The translations under genes and the position numbers were made by a program. A DNA stretch of 64,000 bases, taken from NCBI GenBank assembly GCA_963772295.1, contig CAVYWO010000013.1, positions 1 through 64,000 of the forward strand, read 5' to 3'. The DNA is from AP-15 sp963772295. GTDB lineage: Bacteria > Pseudomonadota > Alphaproteobacteria > ATCC43930 > CGMCC-115725. Positions within the stretch are counted from its first letter, which is position 1. The number at the start of each line of letters is the position of its first letter. Shown in pieces: positions 30,732 through 40,701 of this stretch. Under the pieces are notes generated by a model. The model had not been told where the DNA came from and did not search any database. It saw nothing but the letters and a program-made list of their open reading frames with translations.

Positions 30732-31052
30732 ATGTTTTTCACATTCCCCGAGGACGCCCGGTGGAACCCCGAACGGCCCGCCGTCGAATTCGGCATCGGC
30801 GTCGGCGAATATCAAGGAATGGTGCGTGTCGGCCGGCGCGTATTCCAAAGGCTGCTCGATCAACCCCCGACGCCGGAACGCTGCCTCGAAGCCTATCATC
30901 TGCACCGGACGCGGCTCGAAATGATCGCGGAACGGAAGGTTCGTCGCCGGCAGTTGACGGATGACGCCAACATCGAGATCACCGGCCGGGATTTGCGCGA
31001 GCGGGATTCCCGACCGCCGGGACACCCTGGTGCGTTCGGCGGGCTTGCTTGA
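30732..31052 (+). CDS. small conserved hypothetical (DUF1488-like?)
   Basis: 106 aa, MFFTFPEDARWNPERPAVEF, with an N-terminal beta region and the helix CLEAYHLHRTRLEMIAERKV followed by ITGRDLRE. It resembles short proteins annotated as DUF1488-like in alphaproteobacteria; this match is from memory and uncertain. It is followed immediately by the next frame, probably as a pair. A ribosome site (GAAGGAGG) lies upstream. Confidence 0.6.
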   Translation: MFFTFPEDARWNPERPAVEFGIGVGEYQGMVRVGRRVFQRLLDQPPTPERCLEAYHLHRTRLEMIAERKVRRRQLTDDANIEITGRDLRERDSRPPGHPGAFGGLA

Positions 31053-31390
31053 TGAGGACCGGTCAACAAGCGACCCGCGACGCCGAGCGGCGATTCCCCG
31101 TGCGGATCAGGATCGGCGTTCCACCCGGAGGACTCGGCAGCCGTCTCGGTCAGATGAAGGCTTGGTTGGACGCGAATTGTGGTGCTGACGGCTGGGCGAT
31201 GACGCCTTCGGGGACTAGCGGCACCGTCAACGATGCGGTGGCGGTCTACTTCGCCGATCCGACAATCGCCAGCCCATTCGTGGCGCGCTGGTGCTCGGCA
31301 CAGAAGGTCGAGATCGTGGATCGGGTATTCCGGGTCCGCGATGACGAGCCGACGCCCCGGACCGGTGCGGCACTGCACAAGACGCCCTAA
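31052..31390 (+). CDS. conserved hypothetical protein
   Basis: About 112 aa (MRTGQQATRDAERRFPVRIR). Visible pattern: IGVPPGGLGSRLGQMKAWLD, GWAMTPSGTSGTVNDAVAVY, FVARWCSAQKVEI. Reads as an intact alpha/beta protein of unknown function. Its start abuts or overlaps the stop of the gene before it, so the two are probably one transcript. Confidence 0.6.
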   Translation: MRTGQQATRDAERRFPVRIRIGVPPGGLGSRLGQMKAWLDANCGADGWAMTPSGTSGTVNDAVAVYFADPTIASPFVARWCSAQKVEIVDRVFRVRDDEPTPRTGAALHKTP

Positions 31391-31458
31391 TCCCACGAAG
31401 GCCCGGTTTTGCTGCCGCCCGAAATCAGCCAGCAGGGCGAACGACTGGTGGCGCTTGC

Positions 31459-31590
31459 CTAAAAGTGGCCGAGATCGTGCGCGAAGGCGATCCAGGGATG
31501 CCGAGATTCCTCCCAGACTGATCGCGTCGGCGCGGGGAAAGACGGATCAGCGAATGCGCCGAGGGCGACACCGCTAAATTGATCTGCCAC
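31459..31590 (-). pseudogene. possible GFA/CENP-V domain, C-terminal fragment
   Basis: The minus strand reads VADQFSGVALGAFADPSFPA, then PTRSVWEESRHPW. This matches the end of GFA (glutathione-dependent formaldehyde-activating-like) zinc proteins. No upstream Cys-rich part is present. A short relic at best. Confidence 0.4.
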
Positions 31591-31691
31591 CCTCGTAGTC
31601 TTCGGTCCAGAACGGCTCCCCCGTGTAGGGAGGCCGAACGGGAGAGGGGTATTGGTGACCCCTCTCGGGCACCAACAGCGGAGGTCCGAAC

Positions 31692-32456
31692 ATGCCGGAA
31701 GAAAGCCGCCCGCGCCGATTGGCAATCCTCATCGATGCTGACAACACATCGCCACGGATCGCCGCCGGACTTTTTGAGGAGGTCGCGAAGTTCGGTGAGG
31801 CGAGTGTCCGGCGGATCTATGGTGATTTCTCGGGTCAACGCTTGAAGTCGTGGGTGGACATCCTCCAAAAATACGCGATCGACCCCTATCAGCAGTTTGC
31901 CTACACGACTGGAAAGAACGCGTCCGACATTGCCTTGGTGATCGACGCCATGGATCTTTTACACAGCGGCCGGTTCGACGGTTTCTGTCTCGTCTCTTCG
32001 GACAGCGACTTCACGCGCCTTGCGTCTCGTCTCCGGGAACAGGGTGCCGATGTCTTCGGTTTCGGCGAGCAGAAGACTCCCGAGAGTTTCCGGCAGGCGT
32101 GCTGGAAGTTCATTTACACCGAGAACTTGTTGCCCGAGGCCCAGGCTTCGACCGCCGAAGAGGGACCTTCCACCAAAGCCCTGCAACCGCCTAGCGCGGC
32201 CATTCCTATCTTGAACAAGGCCATGATGCAGATCGAGACGGAAGACGGCTGGGTCGGCTTGGGCGCGGTGGGGCAACGCCTCGCGAACATCGCCTCCGAC
32301 TTCGACCCCCGCACTTATGGCTATCGGAAACTAAGCGATCTGGTCCGAAAGACCGGAGCGTTTGATATTGATCAGCCGGAGGGCCGCGCGATGCGGATCA
32401 GGGCGAAACCGAAGCCACCACCCAAGACCCGCGCCAAAGCGACAGCCGCCCCGTGA
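31692..32456 (+). CDS. NYN-domain protein with C-terminal LOTUS/OST-HTH domain
   Basis: 254 aa. The N-terminal NYN (PIN-like) domain has LAILIDADNTSPRIAAGLFE, DFSGQRLKSW, GKNASDIALVIDAMDLL and FCLVSSDSDFTRLASRLREQ with the conserved acidic residues. The C-terminal helix-turn-helix (TEDGWVGLGAVGQRL, FDPRTYGYRKLSDLVRKTG) is OST-HTH, followed by a Pro/Lys tail. Predicted RNA-binding nuclease of the LabA/DUF88 group. Confidence 0.88.
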   Translation: MPEESRPRRLAILIDADNTSPRIAAGLFEEVAKFGEASVRRIYGDFSGQRLKSWVDILQKYAIDPYQQFAYTTGKNASDIALVIDAMDLLHSGRFDGFCLVSSDSDFTRLASRLREQGADVFGFGEQKTPESFRQACWKFIYTENLLPEAQASTAEEGPSTKALQPPSAAIPILNKAMMQIETEDGWVGLGAVGQRLANIASDFDPRTYGYRKLSDLVRKTGAFDIDQPEGRAMRIRAKPKPPPKTRAKATAAP

Positions 32457-32525
32457 GGCTGCCCTTCGCTCACGAATATAGCCGACGTAGCCCAATCCCT
32501 TCACTCGGCGCGCAATGCGTGGCCG

Positions 32526-32922
32526 CTATTCGCTCAAGTGGCTCGGATCGCTCACGATGATCTCTGGCTTCCCGCGATAATTGCGGACCTGCCCGGTGAC
32601 GCAGACGCGCTTCCCCTGAAACGTCGTCTCGGGCGTCCCGAATTTCGCTCGATCACTGCCGAAGATGACGGCGGTGAAGACCTCATTCGGGTAGGGCTTC
32701 TCGAAATCGAGGAACGTCGGCTGCGAACGCAAGTGCGCATCGAATTTCGTCGTGGCGACCACGCCGCAGACCGTGGCAGATTTCCCGACATGGTTCGCTG
32801 CCGCCGAGGGCCTCAGAAAGCGTAGCCCGACTGCTTCCTCAGGGGGTTATGGACGCGGCGTTGCTTGAGACAGCCCACAGGCCGAACGCCATTGACCCGA
32901 CGAGTAGCCTTGCCGTGTTCAT
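32526..32922 (-). CDS. secreted OB-fold protein, one frameshift
   Basis: A signal peptide (MNTARLLVGSMAFGLWAVSS, then NAAS) starts at 32922 behind GAGGAG. A slip near 32847 in a run of C changes the frame, giving NHVGKSATVCGVVATTKFDA, TFLDFEKPYPNEVFTAVIFG and GKRVCVTGQVRNYRGKPEII. This is the OB-fold pattern of small nucleic-acid-binding proteins. About 131 aa. It probably acts outside the cytoplasm. Confidence 0.62.
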
Positions 32923-33199
32923 TGCATCTCCTCTCTGATGCAGCCAGCTTACCGCCGCTCAATTCCGCTCACGACTGTCGGCTTGACCAAGCCACCCTGC
33001 GCACTCGCCGAGGGCGAGGGTGCGGAGCATGCCCGCATCACAAACCTCGGAGGAGAGGACGAGAGTGGTCGAAGTTCCGCAGAGGTAGAGTCGGAATGTG
33101 GCGCGGTGGCCTTAGGTCAGGCATGCGTGTTGCCGCCTCTTTCGTTTGGCGGTGCCTTAGTGGCTCGACCATAGCTCCGTTTCCACATCCCGCTCATCG

Positions 33200-33233
33200 A
33201 ACCGGACATGCGGATTTCCCTGCATCCGGCTCT
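33200..33233 (-). ncRNA. group II intron domain V
   Basis: The minus strand reads GAGCCGGATGCAGGG, AAAT, CCGCATGTCCGGTTC, the catalytic hairpin with its basal stem GAGCCGG pairing CCGGTTC. Placed just downstream of the reverse transcriptase stop, as required. Confidence 0.8.
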
Positions 33234-33244
33234 CGGACAAGACC

Positions 33245-34579
33245 TCACGCCTTCGTCCACGGCACGTCGTGCCCAAGCCGGGTCAGACGCACGAGCCCGA
33301 GGGTCTCGTAGAGGTGCGAGAGGGGATAGCTGCCGCCCTTACATCGTCTGGTCTTGTGCTTGAAGCGCAACCACCGACGCAACCGCACAGCCGTGTAGTT
33401 GTCGAGCGCCCGATACGCCGGATTGACGGTGCCTACCGAGAAGTTAGTTCGCCCATCCGCGAAGGGGGTGCGGTTCAACTTACCCACCAGCTCTGTGGTT
33501 TCTTGCCAGGTATGTGCTCGGACGGTCAGCGCATGGACCTTGTCGACCACACGCTTGATGCTCTTCTTCGATGGCCGCTGTCCCAGGCGAGCCTGGCCGG
33601 TTCTCGGAGAATACATCCGCCCGAACGTATAACCCAGGAAGTCAAACTCCCCGTCCGGAACCTTGCAGATCCGTGTCTTCTCCTCGTTCACTGTCAGCTT
33701 CAGCTTGCCCATGATCGCGCGCAGGTGATGCAGCGCAGTCTCCGCGCTGCCCCTTCGGCACAGGATCACAAGGTCGTCCGCATAGGTGACGAGGCGAGTG
33801 CCGAGGCTTCGCTCAAGGCCGAGCTTCTTCCAGCCCAACACGAACCGGCGCATGTAGAGGTTCGCCAGTAGTGGTGAGAGGGGCGAGCCCTGCGGAATGC
33901 CGCGCCGGTGGTCTCGCGCCTCGGTCGTGCGTGTTGTCCGGCCCCGTTGGTCGGTTTCTTCCACGGGGCAGTCCAGCCACATCTTGATCAGATGCAGCAC
34001 GCGCCGGTCAACGATCCGGCGCGCCACCGACTTTAGGAGGTCGGTATGCGGAATGCTCCCGAAGTAGTCCGCGAGGTCGGCGTCGACGACTTCCGGGTGG
34101 CCACGGAACAGCCGCTCCTCCACCTCGACGACTGCCTGCTGGTCGTTGCGCCCAGCGCGATAGGCGTAGATTTCCGGCGGAAGATCGGCTTCGAAGATCG
34201 GCTCCAGCACCAGCATCGCTGCGGTCATGCAGACCCGATCCCGCACCGTCGAGATGCCCAGCGGCCTGAGTTTGCCGTTGGCCTTCGGTATAAACACTCG
34301 TCTGATTGGCTCCGGCCGGTAGCTCTCCTGCCTGAGCGCAAGCGCCAGTTCAGCCAGCCACCGTTCGACCCCATAGGCCTCGATGTCCGCAAAGTCCTGA
34401 CCGTCTATTCCCGGCGCCCCCTTGTTGGCGCGGCACTGGGCATAGGCATGCGCCAGAATGTCGTCGCGGCTGATCTTGTCGTACAGGGCATAGAAGCGAT
34501 AGCCGGCTTCTGCCTTCGCTTTCGCGTGTGACGCCCTCTGCAGCTTCTGAACACTCTTCGGAGTTGATAGGTTGCCCAA
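33245..34579 (-). CDS. ltrA: group II intron reverse transcriptase/maturase
   Basis: 444 aa. RT blocks are in order: KANGKLRPLGISTVRDRVC, the DADLADYFGSIPH region, GIPQGSPLSPLLANLYM, TYADD (catalytic Asp pair), EKTRIC and FLGYTFGR. A maturase domain X follows (RRWLRFKHKTRR). No clear En endonuclease domain. Start ATG at 34579 (MGNLSTPKSVQKLQRASHAK); earlier frames overlap structured intron RNA. Confidence 0.92.
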   Translation of the reverse strand: MGNLSTPKSVQKLQRASHAKAKAEAGYRFYALYDKISRDDILAHAYAQCRANKGAPGIDGQDFADIEAYGVERWLAELALALRQESYRPEPIRRVFIPKANGKLRPLGISTVRDRVCMTAAMLVLEPIFEADLPPEIYAYRAGRNDQQAVVEVEERLFRGHPEVVDADLADYFGSIPHTDLLKSVARRIVDRRVLHLIKMWLDCPVEETDQRGRTTRTTEARDHRRGIPQGSPLSPLLANLYMRRFVLGWKKLGLERSLGTRLVTYADDLVILCRRGSAETALHHLRAIMGKLKLTVNEEKTRICKVPDGEFDFLGYTFGRMYSPRTGQARLGQRPSKKSIKRVVDKVHALTVRAHTWQETTELVGKLNRTPFADGRTNFSVGTVNPAYRALDNYTAVRLRRWLRFKHKTRRCKGGSYPLSHLYETLGLVRLTRLGHDVPWTKA

Positions 34580-35074
34580 TCTCCAGGTCCCTCACTACTT
34601 CCTGCGTCTGTCTTGAACCAAGGCCCCTTCCCTCCACCGGCATTACCCGGCTTCACCGGTACTACGGGCCTCTCCGCCACCCCATTGCGCCCGGCCTGTC
34701 CCTCGCGGGCGTCCGGTTGATCATCCCTGATCACGCATTGGGGCTTCCCGTGTTGCGCACGCTTTCCTTGTGTACATGCTGCCGCCACTACCCCGGTGCA
34801 GCAGATGGGCCTACTCCTCGCTCAAACTCGCCCATCCGTATCAGCCTTCCCCGAAACCACTATCGGGTCGGCCTGCACATCGACCTTTTCGAGGATTGCT
34901 CGGCGTTTACTCACGTTGCGGCCTGCACACTCGCGCGGTCACCAAAACCGTGACCGTTATCCGAAGGCTTCAGACATTTCGTCTCCTCCATGCCTGCTCC
35001 GGCTGCTTCCGGCTGGAGCGGTCGCCGGGCGGGGCTTGCACCCGCTGGAAAAGCGCCGCCTTGTCACGGCGCAC

Positions 35075-35475
35075 GTGGATTCCGGTCTTTCGCCGCAACC
35101 ACCGCCAACGGCGAGGTCGCGCCGATTCCGGCCATTCGGCTGAGGCAGATCGAATTGGTCAAACCGACCCTTTGCGGACATTCCGGGCAGCAGTCTCATG
35201 AGCATTCGTGACGCTGCGTGCCACGTGAAGGGCAGGCCGCGGCGTGGGCTGGCGATGAGATGAGACGCCGAGGCGGTGCGCGATTTACGTCACGCAGATG
35301 TCGGGATTGGCGAGCATTGTCCTTGGCGGCCTCAAGTCGTTATCCGGGGGTTTCGGCGTACGGCCTCCTGTGCGGCCGGCGCACCGTGCGGCGAAAGCCG
35401 CAAATCGTTGCCTTCCGGCTCGGGCCTAGATATCAGGCCGCGCGAAACGCCGACCCCTGGGCGGGACGACGATAA
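35075..35475. other. 400 bp of intron flank, no supported gene
   Basis: Upstream exon side of the intron. Short frames exist on both strands without known motifs. The C-terminal end of the split secreted protein begins at 35476. Confidence 0.4.
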
Positions 35476-35690
35476 CTATTTCAGGTTGACGACGGCCGCA
35501 GGCTTCGGCGCCGCTAGATCGATCTGGTTGCGTCCGTAGGTGAACACCAGTCGGCCCCCGCTCACCGACCGATCACCGAGCGTGGGAAACCCATAGGGAT
35601 AAGGTTTTTCGGAGGAAATCAAGACCGATGGAGAACCGGGCGGTTGAAAGAAGATGCTCTGGTTATTGGTCGCATCAGTGGCTACGAACC

Positions 35691-36740
35691 CTAGTCTTAC
35701 TGCGTCAAGAATTGGGAATCGTTGGCCTTTTGCGGATTGGCGCATTGCAGCAAGGGCATCTCGGGAGGGTCCTGGCGAGGCCGACGATGATCCGTCGGCG
35801 GATGGTTGCGATCGAGTTGGGAACGTGTCGTTCGGGTCGGATCGGCGGCGCCTCTGGGTCGGTAACCCTCGGGAAGGCCAGATCCCGAGAAGAGCGTGGC
35901 GGAAGTCGGTCCTGAGGGGGGAAGGGCGCCGCGTTCGGCGATCAAGAAGCCGTAGGCGGCGATACAAAGTGTGGCGTGGTGGTGGAAGCCGCGCCACCCG
36001 CGCCCTTCGTAGTCACCAAAGCCAAGCTCCTGTTTGAGTTCCTGATAATCGCGCTCAATCCGCCAGCGCAACTTTGCGATGTCGACCAGCTGATCAAAGG
36101 CGACATCCTCGGGCAAGGTGGCAAACCAATATTTCGTCGGCTCGGTTTCGCCTTGCGGCCACTCGATCAGCAGCCACTCTTCGGCGCGCGGTTCGCTTAG
36201 CTTGGTATCGCGATGCGCTGGCCGCACCCTCTGCCGTGCGAAGCGTGAAGTGAGCCAATCGGCGCTGCCCTCGCGCCAGGTAATGGTCTGCCACGCTTGT
36301 GCCGGCAGACCCAGAGCGAGCGCCTTTACCGAGACCGGCTGATGCTCGTCGTCGCGCCGCAGCAACTTGGGTGGTCGACCGCTCCCGCGGCCACGTTGCG
36401 GTCGTAACGGCTCAATTCCCGGCGGCCAGACCGAGGTATTGGGATGCTTCGCGGCAACCGCCGCCGGAGCCGTCACCGCCGCCAGCGGCTCCACGCTCTT
36501 CCGTGCCAGCGGCATCATCAGCCCCAAGCAATAATCGCGCATCGGTTCCTGCCGGTCGGCATGGCCAAGTACCTGACCAAGGGCCTCGACATAGGCCACA
36601 AATCGCGCTTCACTCCCCTCACACTCGGTGCCGTCCATTCCGATCCCCCAATCGGTCAAGAACTGGGCTTATATACCATATCGTGTTCCTCCAACCTACA
36701 ACAATACAGCATAGAAGATTTTGTGACTCAGTAAGACTAG
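35691..36740. mobile_element. IS701-type element, internally deleted, with CTAG duplication
   Basis: The element is 35695-36736, 1042 bp. Ends match as inverted repeats: TCTTACTGCGTCAAGAAT at the left and the complement of TCTTACTGAGTCACAAAAT at the right. CTAG flanks both sides (35691-35694, 36737-36740). Removing the element and one CTAG rejoins DSTGL with GFVATDA in frame. A 4-bp YTAR target is known for IS701-type elements. Confidence 0.85.
35697..36659 (-). pseudogene. IS701-family transposase, internal deletion
   Basis: Frame of 320 aa starting MTDWGIGMDGTECEGSEARF. The family N-terminus (FVAYVEALGQVLGHADRQEP, MRDYCLGLMMPLARKSVEP) is followed directly by the late part of the DDE domain (WLLIEWPQGETEPTKYWFAT, WRIERDYQELKQELGFGDYE with the catalytic Glu). 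About 100-150 residues with the early Asp are missing, and the C-terminus is in another frame. Non-autonomous. Confidence 0.82.
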
Positions 36741-37808
36741 GCCGGTACTGTCGAACGAAAAGCCGAAAAAGCACGAACTCGGGTTCGGGGTTCCGGGCGG
36801 GTTGCAGCTGGCAAACGTATCCTTGGTTCCCGGAACCCGTTCGGTCGAGCTGACTAGGCGTTTGGCTATGCGGCTGATGCCACCCGATGGCTCGAAGATG
36901 CCGTAATAGAAACCGTCCCAGGCTTCGATCGCTACGTCTGAATTTTCGACGGCCGCGGAGAAGCCGCCGATCTCGGTATGGCCAAGCCCTGCCGGGTCGT
37001 CGCCAAGCGGGGTCAGGTTGTCGGCCACGCCGGGATAACCGTTGCCAACTCTCGTGAAGATTTCGTTCGGGTAAGTCGAAGGATTGCCGACGCCGGTGGC
37101 ATAGAATGTAACCTGACTCTTGCCGATTTGCGGCGTGCTGTAATAATTATAATAGCCCTTGCCGTGGCCGTAGCCGCGGGCACCGAGATGCGTGTCGATG
37201 TCGATGACCGTCGTGAGGCCCGTGCCGTCAAGATTAGCCTCATAGATGCCGGCAATGCCCGATGTCATGCCATAAAAAACAATTTTTGTTCCATTGAGCC
37301 GGGCCTGGGTGAAATAGGTAAAAGCCTCGTGATCGTCGGGGGCCAAGGTCGCGGTCGTGACGACGCGGCTGATCTTGCCACCCTTCTCCGAAACCGTGTA
37401 GAGGCCGTGCACGCCGTCCGCGTCGGCACCATAAAAAGCGGCATACCCGCCACCTACCGTCGGGCTCGGGTTGTCATCGGCGAAAAATAAGCCAAAGCCG
37501 GTGAAGTCGCCGGTGCCGTGCGGCACCGGGGTCGACAATCCGGCAAGCTTCGTCGGCGTCATCGTCCTGGTATCAAAGGACCAGATCGCATCCAGTATGC
37601 CCTGGAGGTTTAAAGTCATGAACAGGACGTAGTTGCCGTCGAGGGCGGGCGTACCATTCGTAGACCACGGGATATTCCCGTCAGGCCGGGTTTCGGTGTA
37701 GTCGACCAGGGTGGTTATCGTGTAGCTCCCCCCCGCGGCCACGGCGGCGACCGAAGCCACCGTGATCAGGCTCAATGCAAACAGACCGTGACGAATGTGC
37801 AATCCCAT

Positions 37809-38550
37809 TGCAGCCCCTGACAAAAGGTTAACAATTTTACCTACGTCAAAAAAAGAGGTACGATGGCTATCCTCGTTTTGCAATAAAAAGAATCTTAACC
37901 ATAAATGAACCACGCGTGTCGGTGTATAGCGACCCAAGCCATTGCAACGCAAACGCAGAACGATCGTCTGCCGGAGGGAGGTGACCGGCACGCCGGTCCT
38001 GCCCTGGCAGACTTACCGCCGCTTCTGGCGCCCTTCTCTTTCCATAACGCTTTTCGCAACCTGGAACGCGCGTCGATGGCCCTTGCGGACGCCGCCAAGG
38101 CCGGCTACGGCTGGTAGCAGGCGGAGCTGTGCGGTTGCGTGGCAACTTATTTCTGAGAGATGTGCGTCAGGACGACGGAGAAGCCGAGCGCGTTTATCGT
38201 CGGGCGATTGCCGAAGCCCAGGGCAGAGCCAACCAAGGCAGCCTTCCGTTCCATCGAAGCGTCGGCGGTGACCGGTGCAGGGTTGCATCGGCACAGCCGA
38301 TCGGCGGCCCATACCCGCTAGAGCCGACCCTTATAGAACCCGAGGATGGCCGAGTAGGGTCGAACTCGCGGTTCGATAGCGGTCCCCCGAACGGCCAGAA
38401 TCGGCGCGACCGATGCAGGCCAGCATGGCACCCTCTGGAGCAGACAGGCGTCGGCGACGCGAATGAAAGTACAGCGGCTCCGCCATTCAGACCCGAATCA
38501 AGTACAGCGGCCCGCCGCGACCCTTGGTAACGGCGGCGGCGGAGCGGGTC
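37809..38550. other. 740 bp with only gene scraps
   Basis: No intact gene. The plus strand near 38140-38230 reads GNLFLRDVRQDDGEAERVYR, like the end of a TPR-containing protein, without context. The right part has the repeated phrase GTACAGCGGC (38469, 38501). The aldo/keto reductase fragment begins near 38551. Confidence 0.4.
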
Positions 38551-38941
38551 TAGGCTCGGGCGCGGGATGCTGAGCGCTGCGCCGCCCAACCCGCAGGAAT
38601 TCGGTGCCGACGACGTTCGCGTGCGGCTGCCCCGCTTCGAGAGCGCCAATCTCGTAACAAATCTCCGGCTTCGCTCCACGCTCGAGGCCGTCGCGCGCCG
38701 CAAGAACGCCACGCTCGCCCAGCTCGCCATCGCCTGGCCGATGGCCCAGGGCGCGCAGGCAGGAACCTTGATCGCGCCGATACCGGGCGCCAAATCGCGC
38801 AAGCACCTCGAGGAGAACGTGCGCGCCGCGGAGATTGTGCTCACGGCGGACGATTTCGCGGAAATCGATCGTGTCGTGCCGCCGGGTGCCGCGTCCGGCA
38901 CACGCTACCAGACAGGGCAAATGGACCGGCTCAATCGGTGA
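38551..38941 (+). pseudogene. aldo/keto reductase, 3' half only
   Basis: From RGMLSAAPPNPQEFGADDVR to MDRLNR (TGA at 38941). Closely similar to residues about 210 onward of the gene at 25744-26887, including PIPGAKSRKHLEENVRAAEI, and the first bases after the stop are also alike. The 5' catalytic half is absent. There is no MITE at the equivalent site, so this copy shows the empty target. Confidence 0.85.
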
Positions 38942-39144
38942 GGCGGCGCCTGCGAATGACGCGTCGTCGCCGGGCCGGGGTGAAGATCGGCCCCGGCTAT
39001 ATCGACGCGCTCGGCGCCCTCGCTCGGGGATGCATGGGCTTGAGCACCTCGGCCGAGGTCGTGCTCGCGAACGCACGCCGGTTGGCACTGGCGTCGCCGC
39101 GCTCTCGTTCATAAACTTCGATCGGCGCAACGCGCGGTGGGGGC

Positions 39145-40689
39145 ATGGTCGCCCGGGTTCGAACCGTCGCCTTTCACGGCGTCGAGGTCATCGAGGTCGA
39201 GACCCAGGTGACGATCGCCTCGGGTCTGCCGGCCTTCACCGTCGTCGGGCTGCCCGACAAGGCGGTTGCCGAGTTGCGCGAGCGGGTCCGCGCCGCCCTC
39301 GCCTCGCTCGGCCTCGCCCTGCCGTCGAAGCGGATCACGGTCAATCTGGCGCCGGCCGATGTCGTCAAGGAAGGCAGCCATTTCGACCTGCCGATCGCGC
39401 TGGCGCTGCTGGTGGCGATGGAGGTGCTGCCAAAGGATGAGCTCGGCGGCTATACGGCCCTCGGCGAGTTGTCGCTCGACGGCGCGGTGACGAGCGTTGC
39501 CGGGGTGCTGCTCGCAGGCCTTGCCGCGGCCGTGCGCGAGGGCGGCATCATCTGCCCCTTCGAGTGCGGCGGCGAGGCCGCCTGGGCCGGCCGCATCGAG
39601 ATCATCGCGGCGCCGAGCCTGCTGGCGATCGTCAACCATTTCAAAGGCACCCAGCTCTTGCCGCCGCCCGAGCCGCGGCTCGCCGCCGCCCGCGCCGCCG
39701 TGCTCGACTTCAAGGACGTCAAGGGGCAGGAGAGCGCCAAACGCGCCATCGAAATTGCCGCCGCGGGCGCCCACAATCTGCTGATGGTCGGGCCGCCCGG
39801 CTCGGGCAAGTCGATGCTCGCGGCCCGTCTGCCCGGGTTGCTGCCGCCGCTCGAACCGGCCGAGGCGCTGGAGCTCGGCATGATCCAGTCGGTTGCCGGC
39901 GGCCTGCGCGCCGGCGGTCTGTCGCAGGAGCGGCCGTTTCGCGACCCGCACCATTCGGCCTCGCTGCCGGCGCTGGTCGGCGGCGGGACGCGGCCGCGCC
40001 CGGGCGAGATCTCGCTCGCCCATCACGGCGTCCTGTTTCTCGACGAGCTGCCCGAGTTCAACCGGGCCGCATTGGAGGCGCTGCGGCAACCGCTCGAGAC
40101 CGGCCGGATCTCGGTCGCGCGCGCCAGCGGACACGTCACCTACCCGGCGCGGTTTCAACTGATCGCGGCGATGAACCCGTGCCGCTGCGGGCGTCTCCTC
40201 GAAGCCGCCTGCGGCCGCGCGCCGCGCTGCGCCGAAGAGTATCGATCGAGGCTTTCGGGTCCGCTGCTGGATCGCATCGACCTTTATATCGAGGTACCGG
40301 CGGTACCCCCGTCCGATCTCGACCTGCCGCCGCCGGCCGAAAACAGCGCCGCCGTCGCCCGGCGGGTCGCCGCGGCACGCAAAAGGCAGGTGCTGCGCTA
40401 TCAGGCCTTGCCCGACGACGGCCAGCGCATCCGCACCAACGCCGAAGCCGATGGCGCGTTGCTCGACGCGGTGGCGACGCCGGAACCGGCCGGGCGCGCG
40501 CTGCTCGCCCGCGCCGCCGAACGGCTCAATCTCTCCGCGCGCGGCTATCACCGGGTGCTGCGCGTCGCCCGAACGCTCGCCGACCTCGAAGGCGCGGCGA
40601 ACGTCGCGCGCCGGCACGTCGCCGAGGCGCTCAGCTACCGCCGGATCGCGACGCCCGCGGAAGCCGGGCGCGCCGCCGACAATCGATGA
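39145..40689 (+). CDS. comM: YifB/ComM-family AAA+ ATPase
   Basis: 514 aa, the usual length. The N-terminal Lon-like region (MVARVRTVAFHGVEVIEVET, GLPDKAVAELRERVRAAL) is followed by the Mg-chelatase-type AAA+ core with Walker A GPPGSGKS near residue 216, GVLFLDELPEFNRAALEALR, and MNPCRCG with the Cys of the family's zinc-like cluster. The C-terminal helical lid includes LNLSARGYHRVLRVARTLAD. In other bacteria ComM is a hexameric helicase for branch migration in natural transformation. Confidence 0.92.
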   Translation: MVARVRTVAFHGVEVIEVETQVTIASGLPAFTVVGLPDKAVAELRERVRAALASLGLALPSKRITVNLAPADVVKEGSHFDLPIALALLVAMEVLPKDELGGYTALGELSLDGAVTSVAGVLLAGLAAAVREGGIICPFECGGEAAWAGRIEIIAAPSLLAIVNHFKGTQLLPPPEPRLAAARAAVLDFKDVKGQESAKRAIEIAAAGAHNLLMVGPPGSGKSMLAARLPGLLPPLEPAEALELGMIQSVAGGLRAGGLSQERPFRDPHHSASLPALVGGGTRPRPGEISLAHHGVLFLDELPEFNRAALEALRQPLETGRISVARASGHVTYPARFQLIAAMNPCRCGRLLEAACGRAPRCAEEYRSRLSGPLLDRIDLYIEVPAVPPSDLDLPPPAENSAAVARRVAAARKRQVLRYQALPDDGQRIRTNAEADGALLDAVATPEPAGRALLARAAERLNLSARGYHRVLRVARTLADLEGAANVARRHVAEALSYRRIATPAEAGRAADNR

Positions 40690-40701
40690 GCGCGCCGCGG
40701 C

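Larger units (their letters stand above)
33165..35074 (-). mobile_element. group II intron, full length, about 1.9 kb
   Basis: The 5' end GTGCGCCGTGACAAGGCGGC (minus strand, from 35074) is the usual group II start. Domains I-III fall in 34580-35074; this part gives long false protein frames on the plus strand. The reverse transcriptase lies in domain IV (33245-34579). Domain V is at 33200-33233 and domain VI follows; the exact 3' end (about 33165-33180) was not fixed. The exons are not recognised genes. Confidence 0.75.
35476..37808 (-). pseudogene. secreted hypothetical protein split by an IS
   Basis: A signal peptide (MGLHIRHGLFALSLITVASV, then AAVAAGG) starts at 37808. About 355 residues of repeated beta-strand blocks with Gly/Asp turns follow (GGGYAAFYGADADGVHGLYT, LNGTKIVFYGMTSGIAGIYE), consistent with a beta-propeller-like surface protein (DUF7453-like, tentative). 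At 36737 the gene meets the IS. Beyond 35694 it resumes in frame as GFVATDATNNQSIFF and ends PAAVVNLK. Intact length would be about 427 aa. Confidence 0.75.

Noticed and set aside
34528..34953. 142-codon plus-strand frame opposite the intron 5' region
   Set aside because: It lies antisense to group II intron domains I-III; similar frames are often annotated wrongly over such intron RNA.
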